Shown one piece after another: positions 14,898 to 22,753 of a DNA stretch of 25,079 nt (position 1 is the first letter of the stretch; every line of letters starts with the position of its first letter). The notes under the pieces are model-generated. The model worked only from the letters and a program-made list of their open reading frames with translations, ran no database searches and was not told the DNA's origin. Both the position numbers and the translations under genes were made by a program. The DNA is taken from NCBI GenBank assembly GCA_025356925.1, contig JANXQE010000096.1:1-25079 (forward strand), in the 5' to 3' direction. This DNA comes from Limisphaerales bacterium (GTDB taxonomy: Bacteria > Verrucomicrobiota > Verrucomicrobiia > Limisphaerales > UBA8199).

Positions 14898-15410
14898 TCA
14901 TTTGATCTCGTTGTAAAGAGGACGCAGCAGGTGCCGCAATTTGTCTAAACCATAACGGTAACGGCTGGCTGCGGTATTTGGTGGTATCCCCATCAGGTCA
15001 GCAATCTGCTCGAAAGTCAGTCCTTCCCACAGCTTCAAATGGACTACGGCGCGCTGCTCTGGGGCTAGTTCACCGAGCGCAGCGGCGAGGGCCTCTCGAA
15101 AAGCTCCCTCATCGGTTCCTGCTGCCGGCGCGAAAACAGCCTCGGTTTCTACGCCCCATTTGTCATGGCTTTTCTGGCGAGCGCCGCGTCCGCGGATCTG
15201 GTCGATCGCGAGGTTGTGGGCGATGCGAAGAAGAAACGCGCGTTGGTCACGCACTCCCTCAAGCAAGGACGGCCTTTGGGCGAGTCTAATAAACAGCTCC
15301 TGCAATAGGTCGTGCGTATCGGCCTCGTTCCGGGTGAGATTGAGGAGGAATGCGAACACAGCTTGAGCGTGGTCATCATATAGGCGCTCGAGCTCGATAG
15401 GCGCTGGCAT
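14898..15410 (-). CDS. ECF-type RNA polymerase sigma factor
   Basis: Sigma-70 family factor of the extracytoplasmic-function type, 170 residues, with only regions 2 and 4. Region 2 covers about residues 6-75 (LYDDHAQAVFAFLLNLTRNE, DLLQELFIRLAQ, FLLRIAHNLAIDQIRGR). Region 4 covers about 109-165, with a helix-turn-helix in GLTFEQIADLMGIPPNTAASR followed by YRYGLDKLRHLL. It heads a three-gene minus-strand cluster, and ECF factors commonly control their own operon. I could not identify a repeated -35/-10 pair upstream, so autoregulation is not shown. Confidence 0.93.
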   Translation of the reverse strand: MPAPIELERLYDDHAQAVFAFLLNLTRNEADTHDLLQELFIRLAQRPSLLEGVRDQRAFLLRIAHNLAIDQIRGRGARQKSHDKWGVETEAVFAPAAGTDEGAFREALAAALGELAPEQRAVVHLKLWEGLTFEQIADLMGIPPNTAASRYRYGLDKLRHLLRPLYNEIK

Positions 15411-15567
15411 CTGTCTGCTGTTATGACGCGCCGGGAGTCGGGATTTGTCTAGGGAGAATCAGCTTTTCAGCACCCGTAGGTTTTCGTTGCGCCCTTCGGG
15501 ACCGGTGTGTGAGTCTGGTTCTGCTTGGCTGGCTTTAGTCTCGTGGCGTCCGCGCGGTGCCCTGTAT

Positions 15568-17061
15568 TTACCACCCGCCTCCGATCGCTTTGATCAGTCC
15601 GACCGCGGCCACGAGTTCCTCGCCTTGGAGTTGGACTACGGTGCGCTCCAAAGCTAAAGCGGCGCTTTGGGCCGTTGCCACCTCCAGGTAGGTCACGAGC
15701 CCGGCTTTGTAGCGGTTGTTGGCGATTTCCAGCGTCCGCCGCGCAGCGGCCAGGGCCGAAGCTTCCGCCGCCAGTTGGGTTTTCAGTTGACGCTCGGCGG
15801 CGAGTTGGTCTTCGACGTCCTGGAACGCGGTCAAGACAGTTTGACGGTACGCCGCGACGGTTTCCTCATAGGTCGCCTTCGTAAACGCGAGTTGCGCCCG
15901 GTTTCGACCGCCGGTGAAGAGCGGCAATTGCAGCGTCGGGCCGACCGACCACAGCCGGCTGGGCCAGTCCAGCCAACTCGAGGCGCTGACGGACTGGAAA
16001 CCTGCCAAGCCGTCCAGCCGCACGCGCGGGTAGAACGCGGTTAGAGCCACGCCCACCTGTGCGTTGGCCCCGGCCATCCTCTGCTCAGCCGCCGCGATGT
16101 CCGGGCGGCGCTCGAGCAGTTCGCTCGGCACTCCCGGGGGAATCGAGGGAGGCTCATCTTTTTGGTTTGGGTCCGGACCGAGCGCGAAACTGGTCGCAGG
16201 CTGTCCGCAGAGGGCCGCTAAAGCATGCAGCAGCCTGAGACGCTGCAGGCGCAGTGCTGGCAGGTCTGCTTCCGCACTTCGGAGCTGGGTTTTCGCCTGC
16301 GACACATCAAGGTCGGTGGCAACACCGCCTTTGCGGCGGTTGACGGTGAGGTCCAGCGAGTGCCGATACGTTTCGGTGGTTCGGACGACCACGTCGTATT
16401 CCTGGTCCACCGCCCGCAGTGTGAAATAAGCCGTTGCCAGCTCGGCCTGGAGCGACAGTCTGGTTGCTTCCAGATCGTCCGCGCTGGCGGTTGCCGCCGA
16501 ACGCGCGGCTTCGACCTGGCGGCGCACGCGGCCCCATAAGTCCCACTCCCAACCGGCTTGGAGCGGAAGCGTGAAGGTGTTGTAAGTGTGCGTGAAGTCC
16601 GCTGGGCGTCCGTTCACCGGTTGGTTGAAACTGGTGCGCTGACGGTTGTAGCTCGGATCGGTCTCGATCTGAGGGAATAGTTGCGCGCGCGAGACAGCTA
16701 CCTGGGCGCGGGCTTCGTCGAAGCGAGCCAAGGCCCCCGCCAGTTCCGGGCTATTGGCCAAGGCGAGGGTTTCTAATCGGTCCAGTTCACCATCCCCAAA
16801 CACCTGCCACCACGTGCCGCGGGGCAGATGGGCCGCTGGCGAGGCAGGCTTCCATTCGCTGGCATTGGTTTGCGTGGCCTCTGAATAGCTTGCGGGGACA
16901 GAATTTGTGCCGAGCGGCGCGGGACGGTGGTAGTCCGGTCCGACCTTGCAGCCGGTCAAGAACAGGGCAACCGACCATGAGCAAGCCCAAGTCCTCGAGA
17001 TCAGGCCTCGTCCGGGAGAGCGGCGCTCCGTGCCCGGCTCCGTAATACGATTGCAACGCAT
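15568..17061 (-). CDS. RND efflux outer-membrane factor (NodT/OprM-type lipoprotein)
   Basis: Outer-membrane channel of a tripartite efflux pump, 497 residues, the usual length. A lipobox L-F-L-T-G-C38 is followed by KVGPDYHRPAP, the hallmark of NodT/OprM/CusC proteins. Two OEP repeats follow, each with helical hairpin sequence (DEARAQVAVSRAQLFPQI; ELLERRPDIAAAEQRMAGAN; ALAAARRTLEIANNRYKAGL). It lies last in the order pump, adaptor, channel, with 23 bp between the adaptor stop and its start. The N-terminus before the signal helix is long and arginine-rich, so the true start might be later, for example nearer residue 20. Confidence 0.94.
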   Translation of the reverse strand: MRCNRITEPGTERRSPGRGLISRTWACSWSVALFLTGCKVGPDYHRPAPLGTNSVPASYSEATQTNASEWKPASPAAHLPRGTWWQVFGDGELDRLETLALANSPELAGALARFDEARAQVAVSRAQLFPQIETDPSYNRQRTSFNQPVNGRPADFTHTYNTFTLPLQAGWEWDLWGRVRRQVEAARSAATASADDLEATRLSLQAELATAYFTLRAVDQEYDVVVRTTETYRHSLDLTVNRRKGGVATDLDVSQAKTQLRSAEADLPALRLQRLRLLHALAALCGQPATSFALGPDPNQKDEPPSIPPGVPSELLERRPDIAAAEQRMAGANAQVGVALTAFYPRVRLDGLAGFQSVSASSWLDWPSRLWSVGPTLQLPLFTGGRNRAQLAFTKATYEETVAAYRQTVLTAFQDVEDQLAAERQLKTQLAAEASALAAARRTLEIANNRYKAGLVTYLEVATAQSAALALERTVVQLQGEELVAAVGLIKAIGGGW

Positions 17062-17084
17062 GAACTTTTTAACCCTGCGTGCAG

Positions 17085-18296
17085 TTACTTTTCAGTCAGT
17101 GCCTTCGGAGCCGCTTCCGCTACCCGGACGACTGCGCCGCCCACGAGCGAATCCGCCGGATTAAGGATGACGCGGTCACTTGGGCTCACTCCCCCGAGGA
17201 TTTCGATCGTGGCACCAAAGTCGCGGCCGAGCGTGACGCTATGCAATTCGACCTTTCCGTCGCTCCCGACTACTCCCACCTGCGGCCCTTCGGAGCGGAA
17301 GAGCAGGGTGTTGGAGGGCAAGGTCAAGGCCATGTCCACGTTCGCCTCCGGAAATCGGACTTGCGCGTAGGTTCCGGCGAGGATCTCGTTCCGGGGATTG
17401 TCCACGTCCAACTCGGTGAGCAAGGTGCGCGAGTCGGCGCTCATCGCGCCGGAGGTGCGCACAACTTTCGCCGGAAACACCCGGCCGGGGAGCTCGGGAA
17501 TCGTGAGCTCGGCCACCTGGCCCGGAGTCACCGCCCGGGCCGCCGCCTGCGGCACGTGCACGAAAATGCGCAAGGTGCTGGTTTGCGCCAGGTGGAATAG
17601 TTCCTTACCGCTGCTCGCCATGATCAATTGGCCGATGTCAGTTCCGCGCGCAGTAATGGTCCCTGAAAAGGGCGCTTTGACGCGGGAGAAAGATTGCAGC
17701 TCTTCCAGCCGCCGGACCGCGGCCCGCGCCGCGGCGACGTTCGCCGATTTGAGCTCGAAGTCAGCGTTTTTTTCCGCAGCCTCCTGCTCGCTCACGCTGG
17801 CGGTCTTGAGTAAATCGGTCCATCGCTCGGTGGTGATTTTGGCCAGCGCCAGCGCGGCTTCGGCCTGGGCGAGCTCGGCTTTGGAGCGCACCAGTTCCTG
17901 GCGGAGTTCGGGGGCGTCGATTTCAGCCAGCAGATCGCCTTCTTTGACCTGGCCGCCGATGTCCACAGACCAATTGGTCAGGTAGCCGCTCGAGCGCGCA
18001 TAGATGGGCGCGTCGAGGAAAGGCTTCACTTCGGCGGGCAGGGTCAGGCCGGCGGCGGCCTTGCCCGGTTGAGCCGAAACGACCGCAACCGTTTGCCGCG
18101 CCAACTCCCGCGTTTCCGCTCGCAACTCCGTGCGCTGCCGCCAGCGTGGCCAGAGCCCAGCGATCGCGCCCACAATCACCAAAATGACCGCAACGACGGC
18201 GGCTTGGTGCAGCTTAGCTCCCGATCTTGCGGCCGCCTGGGAGATTGAGGCTGCCGCCTGCGACGACTCAGCCGGTTTCATCAGTGTTTCGTTCAT
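17085..18296 (-). CDS. RND efflux periplasmic adaptor (membrane fusion protein)
   Basis: Adaptor that joins the inner-membrane pump to the outer-membrane channel, about 403 residues. One N-terminal membrane helix (AAVVAVILVIVGAIAGLWP) is followed by a barrel-sandwich/lipoyl half (IYARSSGYLTNWSVDIGGQV, KEGDLLAEIDAPELRQEL), a coiled-coil hairpin (RSKAELAQAEAALALAK to AAVRRLEELQSF), the second lipoyl half (VKAPFSGTITARGTDIGQLI) and beta-barrel domains with LPSNTLLFRSEG. I use ATG 18296; a GTG at 18299 and an ATG at 18281 are alternatives. The gene lies between the pump gene (41-44 bp gap) and the channel gene. Confidence 0.93.
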   Translation of the reverse strand: MNETLMKPAESSQAAASISQAAARSGAKLHQAAVVAVILVIVGAIAGLWPRWRQRTELRAETRELARQTVAVVSAQPGKAAAGLTLPAEVKPFLDAPIYARSSGYLTNWSVDIGGQVKEGDLLAEIDAPELRQELVRSKAELAQAEAALALAKITTERWTDLLKTASVSEQEAAEKNADFELKSANVAAARAAVRRLEELQSFSRVKAPFSGTITARGTDIGQLIMASSGKELFHLAQTSTLRIFVHVPQAAARAVTPGQVAELTIPELPGRVFPAKVVRTSGAMSADSRTLLTELDVDNPRNEILAGTYAQVRFPEANVDMALTLPSNTLLFRSEGPQVGVVGSDGKVELHSVTLGRDFGATIEILGGVSPSDRVILNPADSLVGGAVVRVAEAAPKALTEK

Positions 18297-18340
18297 CACA
18301 TTATTAAGAAGATCTCGTGAAGTTGTCAGCTCATTGATGC

Positions 18341-21300
18341 TCAGGCGCCCGCGAGATTCGGGTCAGCGCCGCCGGGCCTTGAAAGGACGGACGAATCGCT
18401 GGTGGCCGGAGCATGCCGGTGCAACAGACTAAAGACCACCGGCACAAAGAACAGAGTCGCCAGCGTGGCGAGCACCAGCCCTCCAATGACCGCCCGGCCG
18501 AGCGGAGCGTTTTGCTCGCCACCCTCGCCCACCGAAAGCGCCATGGGGAGCATGCCGATCACCATAGCCGCGGCAGTCATAAGCACTGGGCGCAGCCGGC
18601 TAACCCCAGCGTCCCACGCAGCCATGAGCGGGTCCTCCCCGCGCTGTAGCGCCGCGCGGGCGAAGGTGACCACTAGCACCGAGTTGGCCGTGGCCACCCC
18701 CAGGCTCATGATCGCGCCCATCAAGGCAGGCACGCTGAGCGTGGTCAGGGTGATGTGCAACGCCCAGGCCACGCCGGCCAGCGCTCCGGGCAACGCCGTG
18801 ATGATAATGAATGGGTCGAGCCAGTTTTGGAAGTTCACCACCAACAACAAGTAGATCAGCACCATCGCCATCACCAGTCCAACGCCCAGTCCGGCAAAGC
18901 TCGAATGCATCGTTTCAGCCTGACCGCGGAGCATGATGAAACTTCCCTTTGGCAGCTCCGTTTCGGCTTGTGCGATCAGGGGTTTCAAATCGCGGAGCAC
19001 GCCGCCGAGGTCGCGGCCGCTGACTCCGCCGAAAACGTCGATGACCGGCATGATATTATAGTGTGAAATGACCGGAGGTCCGGTAGTCCGGTGGAGAGTG
19101 GCGAGGTTGGCGAGTAACTGGACGTCGCCTTGTCCGGGCGCGCTGGCGTTGACCGGAATCGCATTCAACGCCGAGAGCGAATCCATGCGGTGCTCCGGCA
19201 CGCGGATGTTCACCAGGTATTGGACGCCGTTGGCGGGGTTCATCCAATAAACCGGTTGTACCTGGCCGCTGCCACTCAGGCTGAGCAGCACTGAATTGGC
19301 CACGTCACGTTCCGTCAGGCCCATTTCCGAGGCTTTGGTCCTGTCAATTGCGAAATCCAGCTTGGGAAGGTCACCGGGCTGCTGGACGCGGACATCCACC
19401 GCGCCGGGTACTTGCCGGATCTTATCGGCGATGCGGGCCGCGATTTCCCGGTTCTTCGCCTGGTCGCGGCCCACTAACTGAACGTCAAAGGGGGCCGGCA
19501 GTCCGAAGTTGATCGATTGGCTCACGATGTCGGCGGGCAAAAAGTAGAAAATCGTGCCCGGGAACCCTCTCGACAAACGGAGGCGCAACCGCTTGACGTA
19601 CTCCTGCGTGGGGTGGTGTTCGGATTTCAGCGAGACCAGGATGTCGGCATCGCCGGTGCCCACCAGGCCGCTGTCATTGTAGGTGAGATTGAGGCTTGAT
19701 GCCGGTATGCCGATGTTGTCCAACATGCCCCGAAATTCCTCCGCGGGGAGCTCGCGCCGGATTTCCGCTTCGACCTCATCCACCAGCTTGGCGGTTTCTT
19801 CGATGCGGGTTCCGCTGCGCGCCCGGAGGTGCAGCCGAAATTGCCCCGCGTCCACTGCCGGAAAAAAATCCTGACCTAGCTGCGGGACCAGGGCCAGCGA
19901 CCCGAGGCAGAATGCCAGGAACACCACCGCGAACGCTCCCCGATGATGCAACACAGCTCCCAGGAGAAGGCGATAGCTATCGCAAAAATGGTCAAATCCG
20001 CGCTCGAAACCGGTCTGGATCGCGGCAAAGGGGCGCAGCCACCAGGCGGGCGCCGGGGCGGAGTCGTGGCCGGCGTAATGTTGGACGTTGCGATAGAACC
20101 ACATCACCAGGGTCGGTACGAGCGTGCGCGAAATGACATAACTGGCCAGCATGGCAAATACGACCGCTTGCGCCAGCGGCACAAACAGGTAATGGGCGAC
20201 GCCGGTCAGAAAGAACATCGGAACAAACACGATGCAGATGCAGAGGGTCGAAACGAACGCGGGCATGGCGATCTCCTGGGCGCCATCCAGGATGGAATCC
20301 TTCAAAGGCTTTCCGGTCGCCATGTGTCGATGGATGTTCTCGATGGCGACGGTCGCGTCGTCTACGAGGATCCCGACGGCCAGGGCCAGGCCGCCCAGGG
20401 TCATCAAGTTGATGGTTTCCCCCAGCCCACTCAGGATCGCGAGGGAAGTCAGCACCGACAGCGGGATCGACAGGGCGATGATCAGGGTGCTGCGCCAGGA
20501 CCCCAGGAACAGTAGAATCATCAGCGCGGTGAGCGCGGCCGCGATGATCCCTTCCCGCACGACCCCGGTGATGGCCGACCGCACGAAGACGGATTGATCC
20601 GAGAACTCCTTCATGTCCAGGTCCGGCGGGACCCCGCTCAGAACCCTGGGCAGGGCCTTTTTGATGCCCGCGACCACGTCGAGCGTGGAGGCGGAGCCGG
20701 TTTTGTACACCGTCAGGAGGGCCCCGCGCAGGCCTTCGTTGCGCACCACGTTTTGCTGCGGCTGATAGCCATCCCTGACCTGGGCGACGTCACCCAGGTG
20801 AATGACGGCGCCATCGACTGTCTTGAGCGGTAGTTCACTCAGTTCCGACATCACCTTCGGGCTGGTGTTCAGCTCGACCGGGTACTCCGTGCCGCCGATT
20901 TTGGCGGTGCCGCTGGGGAAAATTAGATTTTGCGCGTTCACGGCGTTGATGACGTCCACGGGCGCCAGGTTTTTGGCCTTCAAGGCCGCGAGGTCGAGGT
21001 CGACCGAGACCAACCGGGTTTTGCCTCCATACGGCCAGGGCATGGCGGCGCCGCGCACGGTGGCCAGGCCGACCCGGATTTGGTTGGCGCTCAAGTCGAA
21101 AATCTCCTGCTCCGATAGTTTCGCGCTGCTGATGCTGTACTGCAGGATGGGAACGGTGGACGCGCTGTAACGAATGATGAGAGGTGGCGTCGTTCCGGGA
21201 GGCAGGGAGCGAATGATCGTCTGTGAGATCGCAGTGACCTGGGCGACGCCTGCGTCAACCGAAGTGCCTTCGCGAAAGAACACTTTGATCACCCCGATGC

Positions 21301-21562
21301 CATTGTAGGCGTTGGACTCGAGGTGCTCGATGTCGTTAACGGTCGTTGTAAGGGACCGTTCCTGGTTGTAGTTGAAGCGCTGCTCGATTTCCTGTGCGTC
21401 CAGGCCGGTGTAAGTCCAGACGATGCTCACCACCGGGATGTTGATGGAGGGAAAAATGTCGGTCGGCGTTCGCAGCAGCACAAAGGGCGTCAGCAATAAA
21501 AGCACGAGCGCGGCCACGACGAAGGTGTAAGGCCGGCGCAGGGCGAGGCGAACGATCCACAT
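18341..21562 (-). CDS. RND efflux pump, HAE1-type inner-membrane transporter
   Basis: Proton-driven multidrug or hydrophobe exporter of the AcrB type, 1073 residues with 12 expected membrane helices and two large periplasmic loops. MWIVRLALRRPYTFVVAALV is a typical start. TM4 keeps the Asp pair D401-D402 in GILVDDATVAIENI, equivalent to AcrB D407/D408. TM10 reads SLGVATANSVLVVTFA, so the lysine at AcrB 940 is replaced by A959. The substrate cannot be read from sequence. It is the first gene of the pump-adaptor-channel operon and is divergent from lysR, with 81 bp between the starts. Base composition and style match the neighbours. Confidence 0.95.
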   Translation of the reverse strand: MWIVRLALRRPYTFVVAALVLLLLTPFVLLRTPTDIFPSINIPVVSIVWTYTGLDAQEIEQRFNYNQERSLTTTVNDIEHLESNAYNGIGVIKVFFREGTSVDAGVAQVTAISQTIIRSLPPGTTPPLIIRYSASTVPILQYSISSAKLSEQEIFDLSANQIRVGLATVRGAAMPWPYGGKTRLVSVDLDLAALKAKNLAPVDVINAVNAQNLIFPSGTAKIGGTEYPVELNTSPKVMSELSELPLKTVDGAVIHLGDVAQVRDGYQPQQNVVRNEGLRGALLTVYKTGSASTLDVVAGIKKALPRVLSGVPPDLDMKEFSDQSVFVRSAITGVVREGIIAAALTALMILLFLGSWRSTLIIALSIPLSVLTSLAILSGLGETINLMTLGGLALAVGILVDDATVAIENIHRHMATGKPLKDSILDGAQEIAMPAFVSTLCICIVFVPMFFLTGVAHYLFVPLAQAVVFAMLASYVISRTLVPTLVMWFYRNVQHYAGHDSAPAPAWWLRPFAAIQTGFERGFDHFCDSYRLLLGAVLHHRGAFAVVFLAFCLGSLALVPQLGQDFFPAVDAGQFRLHLRARSGTRIEETAKLVDEVEAEIRRELPAEEFRGMLDNIGIPASSLNLTYNDSGLVGTGDADILVSLKSEHHPTQEYVKRLRLRLSRGFPGTIFYFLPADIVSQSINFGLPAPFDVQLVGRDQAKNREIAARIADKIRQVPGAVDVRVQQPGDLPKLDFAIDRTKASEMGLTERDVANSVLLSLSGSGQVQPVYWMNPANGVQYLVNIRVPEHRMDSLSALNAIPVNASAPGQGDVQLLANLATLHRTTGPPVISHYNIMPVIDVFGGVSGRDLGGVLRDLKPLIAQAETELPKGSFIMLRGQAETMHSSFAGLGVGLVMAMVLIYLLLVVNFQNWLDPFIIITALPGALAGVAWALHITLTTLSVPALMGAIMSLGVATANSVLVVTFARAALQRGEDPLMAAWDAGVSRLRPVLMTAAAMVIGMLPMALSVGEGGEQNAPLGRAVIGGLVLATLATLFFVPVVFSLLHRHAPATSDSSVLSRPGGADPNLAGA

Positions 21563-21568
21563 GGAGGA

Positions 21569-21578
21569 GCATTAATGC
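21569..21578. promoter_or_regulatory. Perfect palindrome GCATTAATGC in the RND leader
   Basis: A 10-bp perfect palindrome lies 7-16 bp upstream of the RND start codon. It carries the same GCATT/AATGC ends as the larger inverted repeat at 21617-21643, about 57 bp away centre to centre. It may be a second LysR contact site; this is inference. Confidence 0.4.
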
Positions 21579-21600
21579 CACAGGGCGCGCGCCGGGGCCA

Positions 21601-21630
21601 ATACTAGTTTGCCGCGGCATTGATATGCAA
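21601..21630 (-). promoter_or_regulatory. Possible promoter of the RND operon
   Basis: On the minus strand, TTGCAT (21630-21625) and TAGTAT (21606-21601) are 18 bp apart, three and four of six consensus bases. The start would be near 21594 with a short leader. The -35 lies within the spacer and left arm of the LysR-type inverted repeat. Weak match. Confidence 0.3.
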
Positions 21631-21637
21631 TTAGTAT
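21609..21637 (+). promoter_or_regulatory. Possible promoter giving a leaderless lysR transcript
   Basis: TTGCCG (21609-21614) and TAGTAT (21632-21637), each four of six consensus, are separated by exactly 17 bp. The expected start point, seven bases after the -10 box, is the A of the lysR ATG (21644). The operator arms overlap the -10 box, which would suit autorepression. Confidence 0.4.
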
Positions 21638-21643
21638 CAATGC
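21617..21643. promoter_or_regulatory. LysR-type operator: 9-bp perfect inverted repeat
   Basis: GCATTGATA (21617-21625), nine bases, then TATCAATGC (21635-21643): the arms are perfect reverse complements. It includes the T-N11-A pattern of LysR-family boxes (T21624, A21636). The right arm ends directly against the lysR start codon, in the middle of the divergent lysR/RND promoter region. This is the likely binding site of the adjacent regulator. Confidence 0.7.
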
Positions 21644-22537
21644 ATGGAACTGCGACATGTCCGCTATTTCGTGGCGGTGGCCGAGGAACTGAGCTTCCGC
21701 GGCGCGGCCGAAAAGCTTCACATGGCTCAACCGCCATTGAGCGCTCAAATCAAAGCACTGGAGGAGGAACTGCGGGTGCGGTTGCTCGAGCGCACCACCC
21801 GCTCCGTGCGGTTGACCCATGCCGGTCGCGTCTTCCTGGAAGAGGCGCGGGCGGTGCTGGCCGCCTCGGCCCAGGCGGAGCAGCGAGCCCGCGACGCGGC
21901 GCAGGGTCTCGCCGGCACGTTGCGAGTGGGCATCATCGCCCCGGTGGCCGGGGCGTGGTTGGCTGGCATCCTCCGCCGCTTCCGGCAACGGTTTCCCGGC
22001 GTGCAACTGTCACTCTTCGACCTGACCAGCACCGAGCAGCTACGCCGCCTTCACGCGCGGGAACTGGATGCGGGCCTGCTCCGGCCGCCCATCGGCTTGC
22101 CCGAGCTGGACTATAAGTTTGTGGGTGAGTCACGCCAGGTGCTGGCCGTGCCGGCCGGGCATCGGCTGGCAAGAAAGAAGCGCCTGGAATGGAAAGACTT
22201 CCACGATGAGGAGTTGGTGTTGATCCACCCCAGCGCCCAGCATGGCTTTTATGATCCTTTTTTTGCCGCGTGCGCCAAAGCGGGTGCCCGCCTGCGTCCG
22301 GTCCAGTACGCTAATGATATCCAAACAAAGATGTGGTTAATCTCCGCCGGATTCGGCATCGCTCCAACCACGGCCACACTGGGTGAAGTGAAACGGCCGG
22401 GCCTGGTGTTCCGCGCGCTCCCCGCCGGCCTGCCTCCGGTTCAGACGGTGCTGGCCTGGCGCCGTGGGGATCCCTCTCCCGTGCTCGAGCACTTCTGCAA
22501 AGGGTTCGAGCCTTTTATGTCATTATCGATTTTGTGA
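21644..22537 (+). CDS. LysR-family transcriptional regulator of the divergent RND operon
   Basis: 297 residues, normal LysR length. The N-terminal winged helix-turn-helix is MELRHVRYFVAVAEELSFRG with the recognition region AAEKLHMAQPPLSAQIKALE and LLERTTRSVRLTHAGRVFLE. The linker helix follows, then a periplasmic-binding-like effector domain (about 90-295) with GTLRVGIIAPVAGAWLAGIL. The N-terminus matches the family exactly, so the start at 21644 is firm even though no Shine-Dalgarno fits upstream; a leaderless message is plausible. It is transcribed away from the RND efflux operon with a perfect inverted repeat in between, so it probably controls that operon and itself. The ligand is unknown. 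Confidence 0.94.
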   Translation: MELRHVRYFVAVAEELSFRGAAEKLHMAQPPLSAQIKALEEELRVRLLERTTRSVRLTHAGRVFLEEARAVLAASAQAEQRARDAAQGLAGTLRVGIIAPVAGAWLAGILRRFRQRFPGVQLSLFDLTSTEQLRRLHARELDAGLLRPPIGLPELDYKFVGESRQVLAVPAGHRLARKKRLEWKDFHDEELVLIHPSAQHGFYDPFFAACAKAGARLRPVQYANDIQTKMWLISAGFGIAPTTATLGEVKRPGLVFRALPAGLPPVQTVLAWRRGDPSPVLEHFCKGFEPFMSLSIL

Positions 22538-22753
22538 GCCTCTTCTTTCTTTCGAAATGCTCGACCGATCATCGCTCACGAAGTTCAGTTCATACCGGTG
22601 ACCTTCTCGTGACGCTTCCCCGAGCGATCGACAGCGACCCGGCTCGCGACTAACCACCTTCACTTCGAATGTGATGGGCTGCCGCTTCGTCTAAATCGCA
22701 AGAAATTTCGATGGGTTCTCAAACGCGCCACCCCGTGGAGTGAAATCAGAAAT

